The translations under genes were made by a program, and so were the position numbers. Source: Demequina globuliformis (GTDB lineage Bacteria > Actinomycetota > Actinomycetes > Actinomycetales > Demequinaceae). Taken from it: a stretch of DNA of 64,000 bases. The notes beneath the pieces were generated by a model that saw nothing but the letters and a program-made list of their open reading frames with translations, did not search any database and was not told where the DNA came from. This document shows positions 37,628-46,508 of this stretch, in pieces. Numbering within the stretch: the first letter of the stretch is position 1; each line of letters starts with the position of its first letter. Location of the stretch: assembly GCF_000975155.1 (NCBI RefSeq), contig NZ_BBRG01000004.1, positions 1 through 64,000 of the forward strand. The letters run 5' to 3'.

Positions 37628-38754
37628 GCGAAGCGTCCCACCGTCGCCGCACCTGGCCGCTGTCCCTCGCAGCTCGCGAGGGCCTCGCCACGGCACGCAC
37701 CGGACGGTGGACCTCTGCCATCGTCATCGTGGCTACCGCGTGGCTGATCGCCGCCCCCGCTATTGCCGACGCCCTGGGCGTGACCCGGCTCATGGAAGCC
37801 GAGCAAGACTGGATCGACGCCGGCGGTCACGTCTACGTCGTCACGGGCGCCACCGTGGACGGAGACCAGTTCCCCATCCCCACGTCCACATGCGAATCAT
37901 TGGCGGGCTACGACGGGGTCGAGGCCTCCTTCGCTTTGGAACGCTCGGGCGCCACCGGCGCACTCACGTCGGTCCCCGGAGGACGGGCGAGCGTCTACTC
38001 CGTCACCTCCGGGGCCCTGCCGTTCCTCGGAATCGAGGGGGACCCCCGCGGCGTCGCGATCCTGTCGAGCGGCTTCAGCGAACGCACCGGCGTCCTCGGC
38101 GGCGAAACCATTGAGGTGGTCCGCCAAGCCAGCGACTCCGAGCCCGCCGCACGCACCGGCCTGGTCGCTTCGCGCGTCGCGGACACGGCGCCCATGGGAG
38201 ACGAATATGACGGCGCCTTGCTCGTGCCGTCACTGCTCGGCGCCACCGCGGACGCGTGCTACGTCGCGACCGACGCCGCACGCCACGACGCGGTCGCCGA
38301 GATTCTTCCCGGGGCCCTCGCGCACGAGGGCCGCGCCGCGGTGGTAGCGGACCGTCTGTACTCCAACGAGTTCACCGTCGACTACACCACCGCATACGAA
38401 GACCGCCCACTGAGGTGGCTGTGGATCGCGTCCGCACTCGCCTTAGGACTGATGTGGGCACTGGTCCAATGGTTCCGCCGCTCCCATACAGCCATTTACG
38501 CCACCTTCGGAGTCCATGCCCCCGCACGCCTCACCATGCAGGTGAGTGAATGGGCCCTGCTCGTTGCCGCCGGAGCCGCGGGCGGTTGGGCGATCGGCAT
38601 CACGGGGGCCCTGGCGTTCGGAGCCCGCACCGCTCCCACCCTCACCATCGTCAGCACCCACACCGCGCTCACCCTCATCGGCGCCACCCTCATCGTCATT
38701 GCAGTCGCACTCACACCCACCGGCACATTGCTCAACGCACTCAAAGACCGCTAG
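37624..38754 (+). CDS. ABC exporter permease, FtsX/MacB-like
   Basis: A 376-residue permease. One membrane segment lies near residues 30-50, followed by a large extracytoplasmic domain of about 210 residues with one or two cysteines and three more membrane segments near the end (WIASALALGLMWALV, WALLVAAGAAGGWAIG and LIGATLIVIAVAL). This is the topology of MacB/FtsX permeases, which push substrates from the outer face of the membrane by mechanotransmission rather than importing them. With the adaptor and ATPase it forms a complete exporter at the end of the peptide cassettes. Confidence 0.88.
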   Translation: MSEASHRRRTWPLSLAAREGLATARTGRWTSAIVIVATAWLIAAPAIADALGVTRLMEAEQDWIDAGGHVYVVTGATVDGDQFPIPTSTCESLAGYDGVEASFALERSGATGALTSVPGGRASVYSVTSGALPFLGIEGDPRGVAILSSGFSERTGVLGGETIEVVRQASDSEPAARTGLVASRVADTAPMGDEYDGALLVPSLLGATADACYVATDAARHDAVAEILPGALAHEGRAAVVADRLYSNEFTVDYTTAYEDRPLRWLWIASALALGLMWALVQWFRRSHTAIYATFGVHAPARLTMQVSEWALLVAAGAAGGWAIGITGALAFGARTAPTLTIVSTHTALTLIGATLIVIAVALTPTGTLLNALKDR

Positions 38755-38834
38755 CCGCGCGCGTCAACCCGCCAGGGAACATCGGGCACGCGTTGCGCGT
38801 TAGGGCTGAGCCACTTCGAGATGGGAGCCCTGCC

Positions 38835-39476
38835 ATGACCAGCCTTTTGCTCGACGACCAGGTAGACGCGTACATCACCGCCGGCCTGCACCGGCTCGCG
38901 GCACTCTCGGAGGGAGACTTCCGCGAAGTCTTCGATCCACTGAGAGGCGCGGCCGCGGAGCTACCTCAGGATGCGTTCCCCGCGGACGGGGTGCTGCCGT
39001 ACGTCGCCGTCGTCGCGGATGCCCTCATCGATCCCGCTGCACGCGTGCCCGGCCTGCGCTTGCCCGGCTCCGCCAACGAGGGGATTCTGGACCGTAATCA
39101 CGGCGAGGAGGGCCTGGCGCCGTACCGCGACCGTCCGGAACTCGAGGTGCCCCAGGCACCCGCCTACCTGCTGGTCAACGTGCAGCGTGGCGACGAGTTC
39201 AGGGACGTCGCGCCCCTGGATGCCTGCGCGCAGATCGCGGACCGCGGTCGCTCGCCGTTAACGATCGCGGAGGGACTGTCCATCACTGCCGCGCACCCTG
39301 GATTCCTCAAGAAGAACCACTGCTTCATGCTGGCGGGGTCATCGCGCGGCGACAAGCGCGTCCCCGCGATCTGGATCTCCCAGAAGGCACCCAAGTTGGG
39401 ATGGTGCTTTGACAAGGTGCCGCACTCGTGGCTGGGCATTGCATCAGCAGCTGCGCGCCGCCCAGTGAGCGCGTAG
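38835..39476 (+). CDS. DUF5701-like protein
   Basis: A 213-residue soluble protein starting MTSLLLDDQVDAYITAGLH. The C-terminal half has a distinctive conserved-looking motif series: LTIAEGLSITAAHPGFLKK, then CFMLAGSSRGDKRVPAIWIS and APKLGWCFDKVPHSWLG. I associate this with the actinobacterial DUF5701 family from memory, without a search. No catalytic motif is recognisable. It follows the exporter genes by 80 bp but has its own probable start region, so co-transcription is uncertain. Confidence 0.65.
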   Translation: MTSLLLDDQVDAYITAGLHRLAALSEGDFREVFDPLRGAAAELPQDAFPADGVLPYVAVVADALIDPAARVPGLRLPGSANEGILDRNHGEEGLAPYRDRPELEVPQAPAYLLVNVQRGDEFRDVAPLDACAQIADRGRSPLTIAEGLSITAAHPGFLKKNHCFMLAGSSRGDKRVPAIWISQKAPKLGWCFDKVPHSWLGIASAAARRPVSA

Positions 39477-39586
39477 GCGCCCGGGCAGCTCACCCCGTTG
39501 CCGGAATCTCCCCTCTGTACACGCGGACACTCCCGCACGCGCACCGAAACGTTCCAATCACCCTCAAGATCGGCACAATAGAGACC

Positions 39587-41722
39587 ATGACCATTGATGG
39601 AGTCATCCCGTCCCCCACTCCCCACCGCCTGGGGGTCCACCTCACCGATGGCGGCGCCGTCGTGGGCGTCTACTCAGGCCACGCCACCGGAGTAGACCTT
39701 TGCCTGTTCGACGACGCCGGCACGGAGACCCGCGTCCCCCTGCACGGCCCCACGGCAGGCGTGTGGCACGCGTTCGTCCCCGGGATCGGTGAGGGTCAGC
39801 ACTACGGCTTCCGCGCCCACGGCCCCTGGGCTCCCAAGAAGGGACACCGCTACAACGCGAACAAACTCCTCCTCGACCCGTATGGCCGCGGCATCGAGGG
39901 CGACCTGATCCCCATGACGCACGAGCGTGCGGCGCAGCTGCTGTCCAATAAGGACGAGGCGGACACGGCAGAACTGATGCCGCGCTCGGTGGTCACCGCG
40001 GAACCCGGAGGCTCGTGGCAGACGCCGCACCCGCGCATCCCGTGGGAGGACACCGTCATCTACGAGCTGCATGTTAAGGGCTTCACCCAGCAGATGATGG
40101 ATGTGCCCGAGCACCTACGCGGCACCTATGCAGGCCTTGCGCACCCCGCCGCCATTGAGTACCTCACGAGCCTGGGTGTCACGACCGTTGAACTATTGCC
40201 GGTGCACGCCTTCGCGTCCGAGCCGCACCTGGACCACGCGGGCCTCAGCAACTATTGGGGCTATTCGACGATGGGCTTCTTCGCCCCGCACGCGCCCTAC
40301 GCGACGCAAGAGGCACAGGCCAAGGGGGCGCAAGGCGTCCTCGACGAGTTCGTCGGGATGGTGGACCTCCTGCACCAGGCCGGCCTCGAGGTCATCCTGG
40401 ACGTGGTGTACAACCACACCGCAGAGGCGGGCTGGGGCGACCGTGTCCTGTCGTGGCGCGGCCTCGACAACCACGACTACTACCGCAGCCAGCCCAACTC
40501 CCCGGGTCACTACGACGACACCACGGGCACGGGCAACACCCTCGACTTCACCCACTCACGTGTAGTGCAGATGGCCATGGATTCGCTGCGCTACTGGACC
40601 GAAGAAGTGGGGGTCGACGGATTCCGGTTCGACTTGGCCGCCACGCTGGGGCGCACCGGGCACGGCTTCTCGACACGCCACCCGTTCCTGGTCGGCATCA
40701 CCATGGACCCGCTCATTGGCGGCACCAAGTTGATCGCAGAGCCGTGGGACACCGGTATGGGCGGCTGGCAGGTCGGCAACTTCCCCGCTCCCATGGCCGA
40801 GTGGAACGACCGCTTCCGCGACAAGTTGCGATCCTTCTGGCTCACCGACACGGCGCGCGGTGGACGCAACCACCCGACCGCGCCCGAGCTCGCAACGCGC
40901 CTGGCCGGCTCAACGGACCTCTTTGGCCATACGGAGCCGCCATTGATGCGCGGCCCCGTCGCGTCGGTCAACTTCATTACCTGCCATGACGGCTTCACGA
41001 TGGCTGACCTCACCGCCTACAACGGCAAGCACAACGAGGCCAATGGCGAAGACAACCGCGACGGCACGGACAACAACCGCTCATGGAACCACGGCTACGA
41101 GGGAGAGACGGATGAGGTCGAGATCAACGCCTACCGCAGGCGGTCGATCCGCAACCTTTTGGGCTCTCTCCTCCTGAGCGCGGGAACGCCCATGCTGTTG
41201 GCTGGCGACGAGTTCGGCAACACACAGAAGGGCAACAACAACGCGTACTGCCAAGACAACGAGATCTCGTGGCTGGACTGGTCCTTCCACCCCTGGCAGG
41301 CAGACATCCGTTCCACCGTGCAGCACTTGATTGCTCTGCGCCGCGAGAACCGCGTGCTGCGACCCAGCGAGTTCTACGACGGTCACGATCCGCGCCCGGA
41401 TGACGACCGCCACCGCGCAGACTCGGCCTGGTTCAGGGCTGACGGCCAGCCCGAGTCGGAGGACTGGTGGGAGGACCCTGCCACTCGCGTGGTGCAGTTC
41501 ATGCGCTCGCTGTCGGAGGACGGCGAAGCTGATGCCCTGCTCGTCATCAACGGCACTCGCACCCCGGTAGAGGTCACTCTTCCAGCGGACGAAGGCGGCG
41601 CCTGGGAGCTGGTGTGGGACTCCGCGTGGGAGTCGCCCGTGGGCGTGGCGGTCGAGACCGTCCAGCCCGGCGACGTGCAAGTAGTCGAGGACCTCACGGT
41701 CCAGCTGTACTTGTCCCGATAA
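39587..41722 (+). CDS. glgX: Glycogen debranching enzyme GlgX
   Basis: A 711-residue GH13 isoamylase-type enzyme that removes alpha-1,6 branches from glycogen. An N-terminal CBM48 domain (VDLCLFDDAGTETRVPLHG, then GVWHAFVPGIGEG) precedes the catalytic barrel. The barrel carries VYNHTAEAG, the nucleophile Asp in VDGFRFDLAATLG, the acid/base Glu in LIAEPWDTGMGGWQVG and NFITCHDGFTMADL. Length matches the family (about 700). ATG 39587 is preferred to the longer frame, whose first 53 residues overlap the end of the upstream gene. With GlgE and GlgB it completes an alpha-glucan cycle in this window. Confidence 0.96.
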   Translation: MTIDGVIPSPTPHRLGVHLTDGGAVVGVYSGHATGVDLCLFDDAGTETRVPLHGPTAGVWHAFVPGIGEGQHYGFRAHGPWAPKKGHRYNANKLLLDPYGRGIEGDLIPMTHERAAQLLSNKDEADTAELMPRSVVTAEPGGSWQTPHPRIPWEDTVIYELHVKGFTQQMMDVPEHLRGTYAGLAHPAAIEYLTSLGVTTVELLPVHAFASEPHLDHAGLSNYWGYSTMGFFAPHAPYATQEAQAKGAQGVLDEFVGMVDLLHQAGLEVILDVVYNHTAEAGWGDRVLSWRGLDNHDYYRSQPNSPGHYDDTTGTGNTLDFTHSRVVQMAMDSLRYWTEEVGVDGFRFDLAATLGRTGHGFSTRHPFLVGITMDPLIGGTKLIAEPWDTGMGGWQVGNFPAPMAEWNDRFRDKLRSFWLTDTARGGRNHPTAPELATRLAGSTDLFGHTEPPLMRGPVASVNFITCHDGFTMADLTAYNGKHNEANGEDNRDGTDNNRSWNHGYEGETDEVEINAYRRRSIRNLLGSLLLSAGTPMLLAGDEFGNTQKGNNNAYCQDNEISWLDWSFHPWQADIRSTVQHLIALRRENRVLRPSEFYDGHDPRPDDDRHRADSAWFRADGQPESEDWWEDPATRVVQFMRSLSEDGEADALLVINGTRTPVEVTLPADEGGAWELVWDSAWESPVGVAVETVQPGDVQVVEDLTVQLYLSR

Positions 41723-41727
41723 ACGGG

Positions 41728-41772
41728 CCGATGCCCGGGTGAGGTGCCGTACGCACCTCACCCGGGCATCGG
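41728..41772. terminator. Bidirectional terminator after glgX
   Basis: A 20-bp perfect inverted repeat with a 5-nt loop lies between the convergent glgX and galactanase genes. The outer end of the left arm is gggccgatgc, a copy of the junction motif. Confidence 0.85.
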
Positions 41773-41785
41773 GCTGTACAGGGGT

Positions 41786-44700
41786 CTAGCTCCGGCGACG
41801 CACCACCAGGGCCGTACCCGCGGCCGCGAACGCAATCGCGACCAGTAGCAGGCCGGCGAGCCGACCGCCATCGGCGCCCGTGACGGGCAGCGCCTCTCCG
41901 GTCGCGTCGTCGCCACTGGCGACGGCGTCCTGGGCGGGAGCCTCGACCGTGATGGCGTACTCGGCAAGGATCGCACCGCTCGCGTCACGCACTTGCAGGT
42001 GGTGGCGCCCCGGCTCGAGGTCCGCCGGGATCGTCACGGTGACGATCGCGGATCCATCAACGACGTCCACCTGCGCGAGGCGCTGGTAAACGCTAGCGAT
42101 GCCCACCTCAACCTGGCCGTCGGGAAGACCGGTCAGGCGTAGCGTGATGGTGTCCCCTGCCGTCACCGTTGTCAGGCCACCGCCCACCTCGATGGTGGGG
42201 GTACCCGTGGGCTCGGGCGTGGGCTCCTCGGTGGGGACCGGCGTGGGTTCGGCCGTCGGCCCAGTGGTGGGTTCCTCGGTCGGTTCCGGCGTGGTGTCCG
42301 TGCTTGGTTCGGGAGTGGGCTCCGGCGTGGGCTCGACGGGGTCCTCGCGCTCCACCAGTGCATCGAGTGCTGACCGCACCCCGGCGGTGGCCCTGGCGAT
42401 CGCGTCCTGTGCCGGGGCATCAGCCCCCAGCACCACGTGGGCCCGCTCCACGGCGAGGTCCAGGGCTGCGACCGACTCCGTGGTGTACGACTCACGGTCG
42501 ACCGCAGCAGCCTCGTCAAGCACGGCCGTCAGAGCGGTCGTGTCTGCAGGGTCTGCATCGCTGATCCGCTCGAGCACCACGTTGTCTGCGTAAGACCAGT
42601 CACCGCGCACAATCTCTGCCGACAACGAGATGTCAACGGCAGCGGGCTGTGCGAGCGTGAACTCCACGGACTGCGTGTCCTGGTCCGGCCACCCTAGGAG
42701 TCCGAGGTCAACGGAATGGTACGCGGCACCATCCCACACACCCAGCTCGTAGGTAGTCGAGGAAGCGCTGTTGTCCAGGCCGAGAACGTTGTTCCCTCCG
42801 GCCACCGTGGCCGACACACGGTACGTGCCGGCCTGGAGCTCATCCGTCGTCTGCTTGGCGCTGAGCCAGAAGTCGGGCCCCTCAGAGTCGTCCGACCATC
42901 CATTGAGCGCGAAGCTGCCCTCGATCTCGCTGTACTCGGATACCCATGCGGTGCCAACCTCGGCGGCCGGCCACTCGTCGCCTGCGGTGATCTCCCACGG
43001 CGACGCGTCCTGCGTGCCATTCTCGAATCCTCCGTTCGCGAGCAACAGCGCCGGTCGCACGGTGATGGTGGCGGTGGCGGTCCACCCGTTTTCCGTCAGG
43101 CCGGTCACGGTGTACACGCCGGGTCCGGAAATCCACTCGTACGAGTCGTTCCAGGTCACGGCCTCCGTGCTGGTGGAATCGTCGAAAGCCGTCACGGTGA
43201 CGGTCTCCGGCAAAACGACGGTGGCGCCGTCCACGATGTCGAGCGACACCGGCACCACGGTCGGGTCGGGAGTGGTGGCGTCACCCGTCTCGAGTCCGTC
43301 GATGGCGGCCTGGAGTGCAGCGGTAGCACCGTCGACCGTCGCTTGGCTGGGGTTTCCTGCGCCGAGCGCGAAGTCCGCACGCTGGAGGGCGCGCTCAAGT
43401 GCCAGCACCGAGACCGCCGTGTAACCCTCGGTATCGATGTCACGCGCTTGAGCCGCCAGGTCGGCGAGCTCAGTGGTGTGGGCGACGGGCAGTTCAGAAC
43501 CGAGAGCAAACGTGACGTCGTCGAGGGTTCCCCACGCACCGGGGCCCATGTCCCACTCGATCCAAATATCCACCGTGCCGCCCGCCGAGACGCTGAGGAG
43601 GTCCGTGGTGGGGTTCTGCCACACCTCATATCCCTGGAGCGTCGCGGAAGCGCTCACCGTGCTGATCCCGTGCTGCGCGTAGACGGTGACAGACGCATCA
43701 GGTGAGGCTCCGTCGCCCTGCGCAAATGCCGACAACCGGTACGTGCCCGCTGGCACGCCCGTGAGAGTCTGCGCGATCTCGAAGGAGTTGGCGTTGGTGC
43801 TGTACCAGTGCGTGGCACGGGCGCCGGAGCGCGGGTCTTCCTCGCGGCCAATCGTGAAGCCGGTGCCAGTGCCGGTCCACCCAGCGGCAACATCCTCAAA
43901 CCCGGGGTTGACGACGAGGTTGTCGCCCGTCGAGTTGGAGTCGAGGACCTCGACCGTCGCCGTGACGTCGATGCCCCCTGCGGTCGTACCGGTGATCGTG
44001 TACCGACCTGGCCCGTCGATCCACTCTGTGCGCGCGTTCCACGTCACCGTCGCTTGCTCGCTGGTGCCGTCGGTGTAGCGGACCTCGACGCTTGAGGGCA
44101 GCGAGATCGTGGCACCATCCGTCACGGTCAGCGATGGCGATGCGACTCCGTCGACCTCGCGGGGTGCGACGGATCCGGTGACCGCGTACTCGTACACATT
44201 CAGTGACTCGAGAGGGTGGCCGTCAAAGTCGAACAGCGCCTGGTTGTCCCACGATGTACCGCCGTAGTAGACGCCCGCGTCGTCGGGCTCATACTCGCCC
44301 GCGAAACTTGAGGCCCACCCCGACCCGTGGGCTTCCCACAGTTCCTTGTTGGACTCGAGCGCGCTGGGCGGCCCGACGGGAAGCCACGCGGGCTCCCAGT
44401 AGAAGGTGCCGATGCCGCGCCCGCCGTCCACGTCTGCGACGGCCTGCATGACGTCGCGGATCGCGAGGGCCTGGCCCTGGACAGAGATGGAGTACTGGTC
44501 GTACGCCGTCTTGATGGTGTTCTCATGCCCATCGCCGTCCGCGAGCGTGTACGCCCAGGACACCTCCGCGACAGCCACGTCCTTGTGATGCTCGTTCGCA
44601 ATCTCGTTCAGGCTCGCGGTGAGGTCATCGAGATCACCGTGCCAGAACGGGTAGTACGAGCTCAGAAACACGTCGTAGTCGACATTCTGTGCGGCAAGCT

Positions 44701-45448
44701 GGTCGGCAAAGTCCGGGTGGTTGCCGCGCTCAGGGTTCGTGAAGTGCACTGCGACCTTGGCATCAGGCACCACCTCCCGCACCGCAGAGGCGCCCGCGTC
44801 AACCACGGTTGCGAAGTCCGACCAGCCGCCTACTTCCACAATCTGTTCGGAAGAGTTGGGGGTGTTCTCGTTGCCGATCTGCACCATGCCGACGTCGACG
44901 CCGGCATCCTTCATAGTCTGGAGGGTCTCGCGGGTGTAGTCCTCAACCGCCTGCGCCCGCTGCTCCACAGTGTCGAGGTCCTTCCACGCCTTGGGCAGTT
45001 GCTGCTGGCCAGGGTGCGCCCAGAAGTCCGAATAGTGGAAGTTCACGAGGACCTGCATGCCGGCCGCGGTAGCGCGCTTGCCGATCTCGGTCGCACGGTC
45101 CGCGTCCACGTTGCCGCCGCCGTAGCCGTTGCCATCGGCCGTCCACGGGTCGTTCCAGACACGGACGCGAACCCAGTTCACGCCGTGGTCGGCGAGCACC
45201 GTGAAGAGGTCCTCTTCCTGGCCCGCCTCGTTGTAGAAGGTGACGCCTGACTCCTCCAGCGAGAGGATCGACGAGATGTCGACGCCGTTGATCCAGTCAT
45301 CCCCCATCCCCTCAACTTTGGGGACGGTGATGCCGGCCTCGACGGGGCCGTCGTCGGCTGCGACAGCGGCTGTCGACAGCCCGCCTATCGCGAGAGCGGA
45401 GGCGGCGAGTCCCGCCGTGACCGCTCCCAATTGCGAACGCCATGTCAT
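41786..45448 (-). CDS. Cell-wall-anchored endo-beta-1,4-galactanase (GH53)
   Basis: A 1220-residue exported enzyme. After the signal peptide (1-30) comes a GH53 domain to about residue 400, with acid/base E194 in VQIGNENTPN and nucleophile E295 in VAVAEVSWAY. Bacterial Ig-like repeats (GRYTITGTTAGGID type) alternate with CBM61-like galactan-binding and FIVAR modules. A Pro/Thr/Glu linker of about 55 residues and another Ig-like domain precede the sorting signal: LPVTG at 1187-1191, a hydrophobic segment and RRRS. It should be attached to peptidoglycan by a sortase (none encoded here). It heads the galactan locus and would supply oligosaccharides to the adjacent importer. Confidence 0.93.
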   Translation of the reverse strand: MTWRSQLGAVTAGLAASALAIGGLSTAAVAADDGPVEAGITVPKVEGMGDDWINGVDISSILSLEESGVTFYNEAGQEEDLFTVLADHGVNWVRVRVWNDPWTADGNGYGGGNVDADRATEIGKRATAAGMQVLVNFHYSDFWAHPGQQQLPKAWKDLDTVEQRAQAVEDYTRETLQTMKDAGVDVGMVQIGNENTPNSSEQIVEVGGWSDFATVVDAGASAVREVVPDAKVAVHFTNPERGNHPDFADQLAAQNVDYDVFLSSYYPFWHGDLDDLTASLNEIANEHHKDVAVAEVSWAYTLADGDGHENTIKTAYDQYSISVQGQALAIRDVMQAVADVDGGRGIGTFYWEPAWLPVGPPSALESNKELWEAHGSGWASSFAGEYEPDDAGVYYGGTSWDNQALFDFDGHPLESLNVYEYAVTGSVAPREVDGVASPSLTVTDGATISLPSSVEVRYTDGTSEQATVTWNARTEWIDGPGRYTITGTTAGGIDVTATVEVLDSNSTGDNLVVNPGFEDVAAGWTGTGTGFTIGREEDPRSGARATHWYSTNANSFEIAQTLTGVPAGTYRLSAFAQGDGASPDASVTVYAQHGISTVSASATLQGYEVWQNPTTDLLSVSAGGTVDIWIEWDMGPGAWGTLDDVTFALGSELPVAHTTELADLAAQARDIDTEGYTAVSVLALERALQRADFALGAGNPSQATVDGATAALQAAIDGLETGDATTPDPTVVPVSLDIVDGATVVLPETVTVTAFDDSTSTEAVTWNDSYEWISGPGVYTVTGLTENGWTATATITVRPALLLANGGFENGTQDASPWEITAGDEWPAAEVGTAWVSEYSEIEGSFALNGWSDDSEGPDFWLSAKQTTDELQAGTYRVSATVAGGNNVLGLDNSASSTTYELGVWDGAAYHSVDLGLLGWPDQDTQSVEFTLAQPAAVDISLSAEIVRGDWSYADNVVLERISDADPADTTALTAVLDEAAAVDRESYTTESVAALDLAVERAHVVLGADAPAQDAIARATAGVRSALDALVEREDPVEPTPEPTPEPSTDTTPEPTEEPTTGPTAEPTPVPTEEPTPEPTGTPTIEVGGGLTTVTAGDTITLRLTGLPDGQVEVGIASVYQRLAQVDVVDGSAIVTVTIPADLEPGRHHLQVRDASGAILAEYAITVEAPAQDAVASGDDATGEALPVTGADGGRLAGLLLVAIAFAAAGTALVVRRRS

Positions 45449-45549
45449 GGGGTGATTCCTTTCGATCGTCGTTGATTCGAGTCCACGTCATCCGTGTAGG
45501 TCGCCCGGGCTGCCTGCTCGGGATCCCTACATTCAGGGACCGGCGCAAT

Positions 45550-45561
45550 GGGACCGGTCCC
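45550..45561. promoter_or_regulatory. Perfect palindrome upstream of the galactanase gene
   Basis: gggaccggtccc is a perfect 12-bp palindrome about 100 bp upstream of the galactanase start. gaccggtcccag, covering most of it, also occurs at 51741 upstream of the GH42 gene. A shared regulatory site is possible; the centre differs from the LacI-type sites near GH42. Confidence 0.4.
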
Positions 45562-45572
45562 AGCATCGGCCC
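45559..45572 (-). repeat. Copy of GGGCCGATGC junction motif
   Basis: cccagcatcggccc on the plus strand (motif on the minus strand) lies between the transporter terminator and the galactanase promoter. Confidence 0.5.
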
Positions 45573-45578
45573 GAAGAG

Positions 45579-45604
45579 AGGGGCGCCTCCACAGAGGCGC
45601 CCCT
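45579..45604 (-). terminator. Terminator of the galactan importer operon
   Basis: Arms aggggcgcctc/gaggcgcccct with a 4-nt loop lie 12 bp past the MalG-type stop codon (at 45616). It separates the importer from the downstream galactanase transcript. Confidence 0.75.
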
Positions 45605-45615
45605 ACTCTCGGGAC

Positions 45616-46506
45616 TTAACCCTTCACCGAGCCGGCCGTGAGGCCGCCCACGATGTACTTCTGCAGCGACAGGAAGATGATCAACACCGGCACTGCGGCG
45701 ATCACGGCTCCTGCAGCGAACAATCCCCAGTTGGCACTGAGCTGGTTCGAAACCCACTGGTACATGCCGACCGCGAGCGTCCACTGATCCTCAGATACCA
45801 GCACAATCTTCGCCAAGATGAAGTCACCGAACGCGGAGATGAAGGCGAGCAGGCCCACCACCGCAAGGATGGGCGTCACCAGCGGCATGATCAGCTTCCA
45901 GAAGATCTGCGCGTGCGTGGCGCCGTCCACCTTCGCGGACTCGTCGATGTCTGTCGGAATGGTGTTGAAGAACCCGTACATGAGGAACGTGTTCGCGCCC
46001 AGCGCGCCGCCAAGGTACACGCAGATGAGGGCGATCTTGGAGTTGATCCCCAGCGCGGGGAACACGTCACCCAGCGCCGTCAGCAACAAGAACACTGAGA
46101 CGAAGGCCACGGTCTGCGGGAACATCTGCACGATCAGCAGGGTCGTCAGACCCGCACGGCGGCCCTTGAAGCGGAAGCGAGAGAATGCGTACGCAGCGCA
46201 CGCGCCCATGAAGACCGCGCCCAGGGCGGAGGACACTCCCACGATGAGAGTGTTGCCCACCCACGTCCAGTACGAGGTGTCGTTCAGGGCCGCATAGTTG
46301 CTCAGCGAGATGTCTGAAAACAGCGCGCCACCGGACGACAATGTTCCTGATGCCGACAATGACGCCGACAGCACGTAGACCAGCGGGAATGCGGCATAGA
46401 AAATGATGACCGCAGCCACGGGATACTTCCAGCCGATCTCCGCCCACCAGCGCCCGCGGCGCGAGGGGGAACGACGGACGGGAGCCTGAGTAGTCGTCGC
46501 AGTCAT
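45616..46506 (-). CDS. Galacto-oligosaccharide ABC permease, MalG/GanQ type
   Basis: A 296-residue permease with six membrane segments and the EAA loop (ESAKVDGATHAQIFWKLIMP). It lies 2 bp after the MalF-type gene with GGAGGAG upstream of ATG 46506. Context between a galactanase and a GH42 beta-galactosidase indicates uptake of galacto-oligosaccharides, as for Bacillus GanQ; the symbol is withheld since specificity is inferred from context only. No ATPase gene is present in the locus. Confidence 0.92.
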   Translation of the reverse strand: MTATTTQAPVRRSPSRRGRWWAEIGWKYPVAAVIIFYAAFPLVYVLSASLSASGTLSSGGALFSDISLSNYAALNDTSYWTWVGNTLIVGVSSALGAVFMGACAAYAFSRFRFKGRRAGLTTLLIVQMFPQTVAFVSVFLLLTALGDVFPALGINSKIALICVYLGGALGANTFLMYGFFNTIPTDIDESAKVDGATHAQIFWKLIMPLVTPILAVVGLLAFISAFGDFILAKIVLVSEDQWTLAVGMYQWVSNQLSANWGLFAAGAVIAAVPVLIIFLSLQKYIVGGLTAGSVKG

Positions 46507-46508
46507 GA

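Noticed and set aside
42190-42345. Tandem GC-rich repeats in the galactanase gene
   Set aside because: They encode the Pro/Thr/Glu wall-spanning stalk and are explained by the protein.
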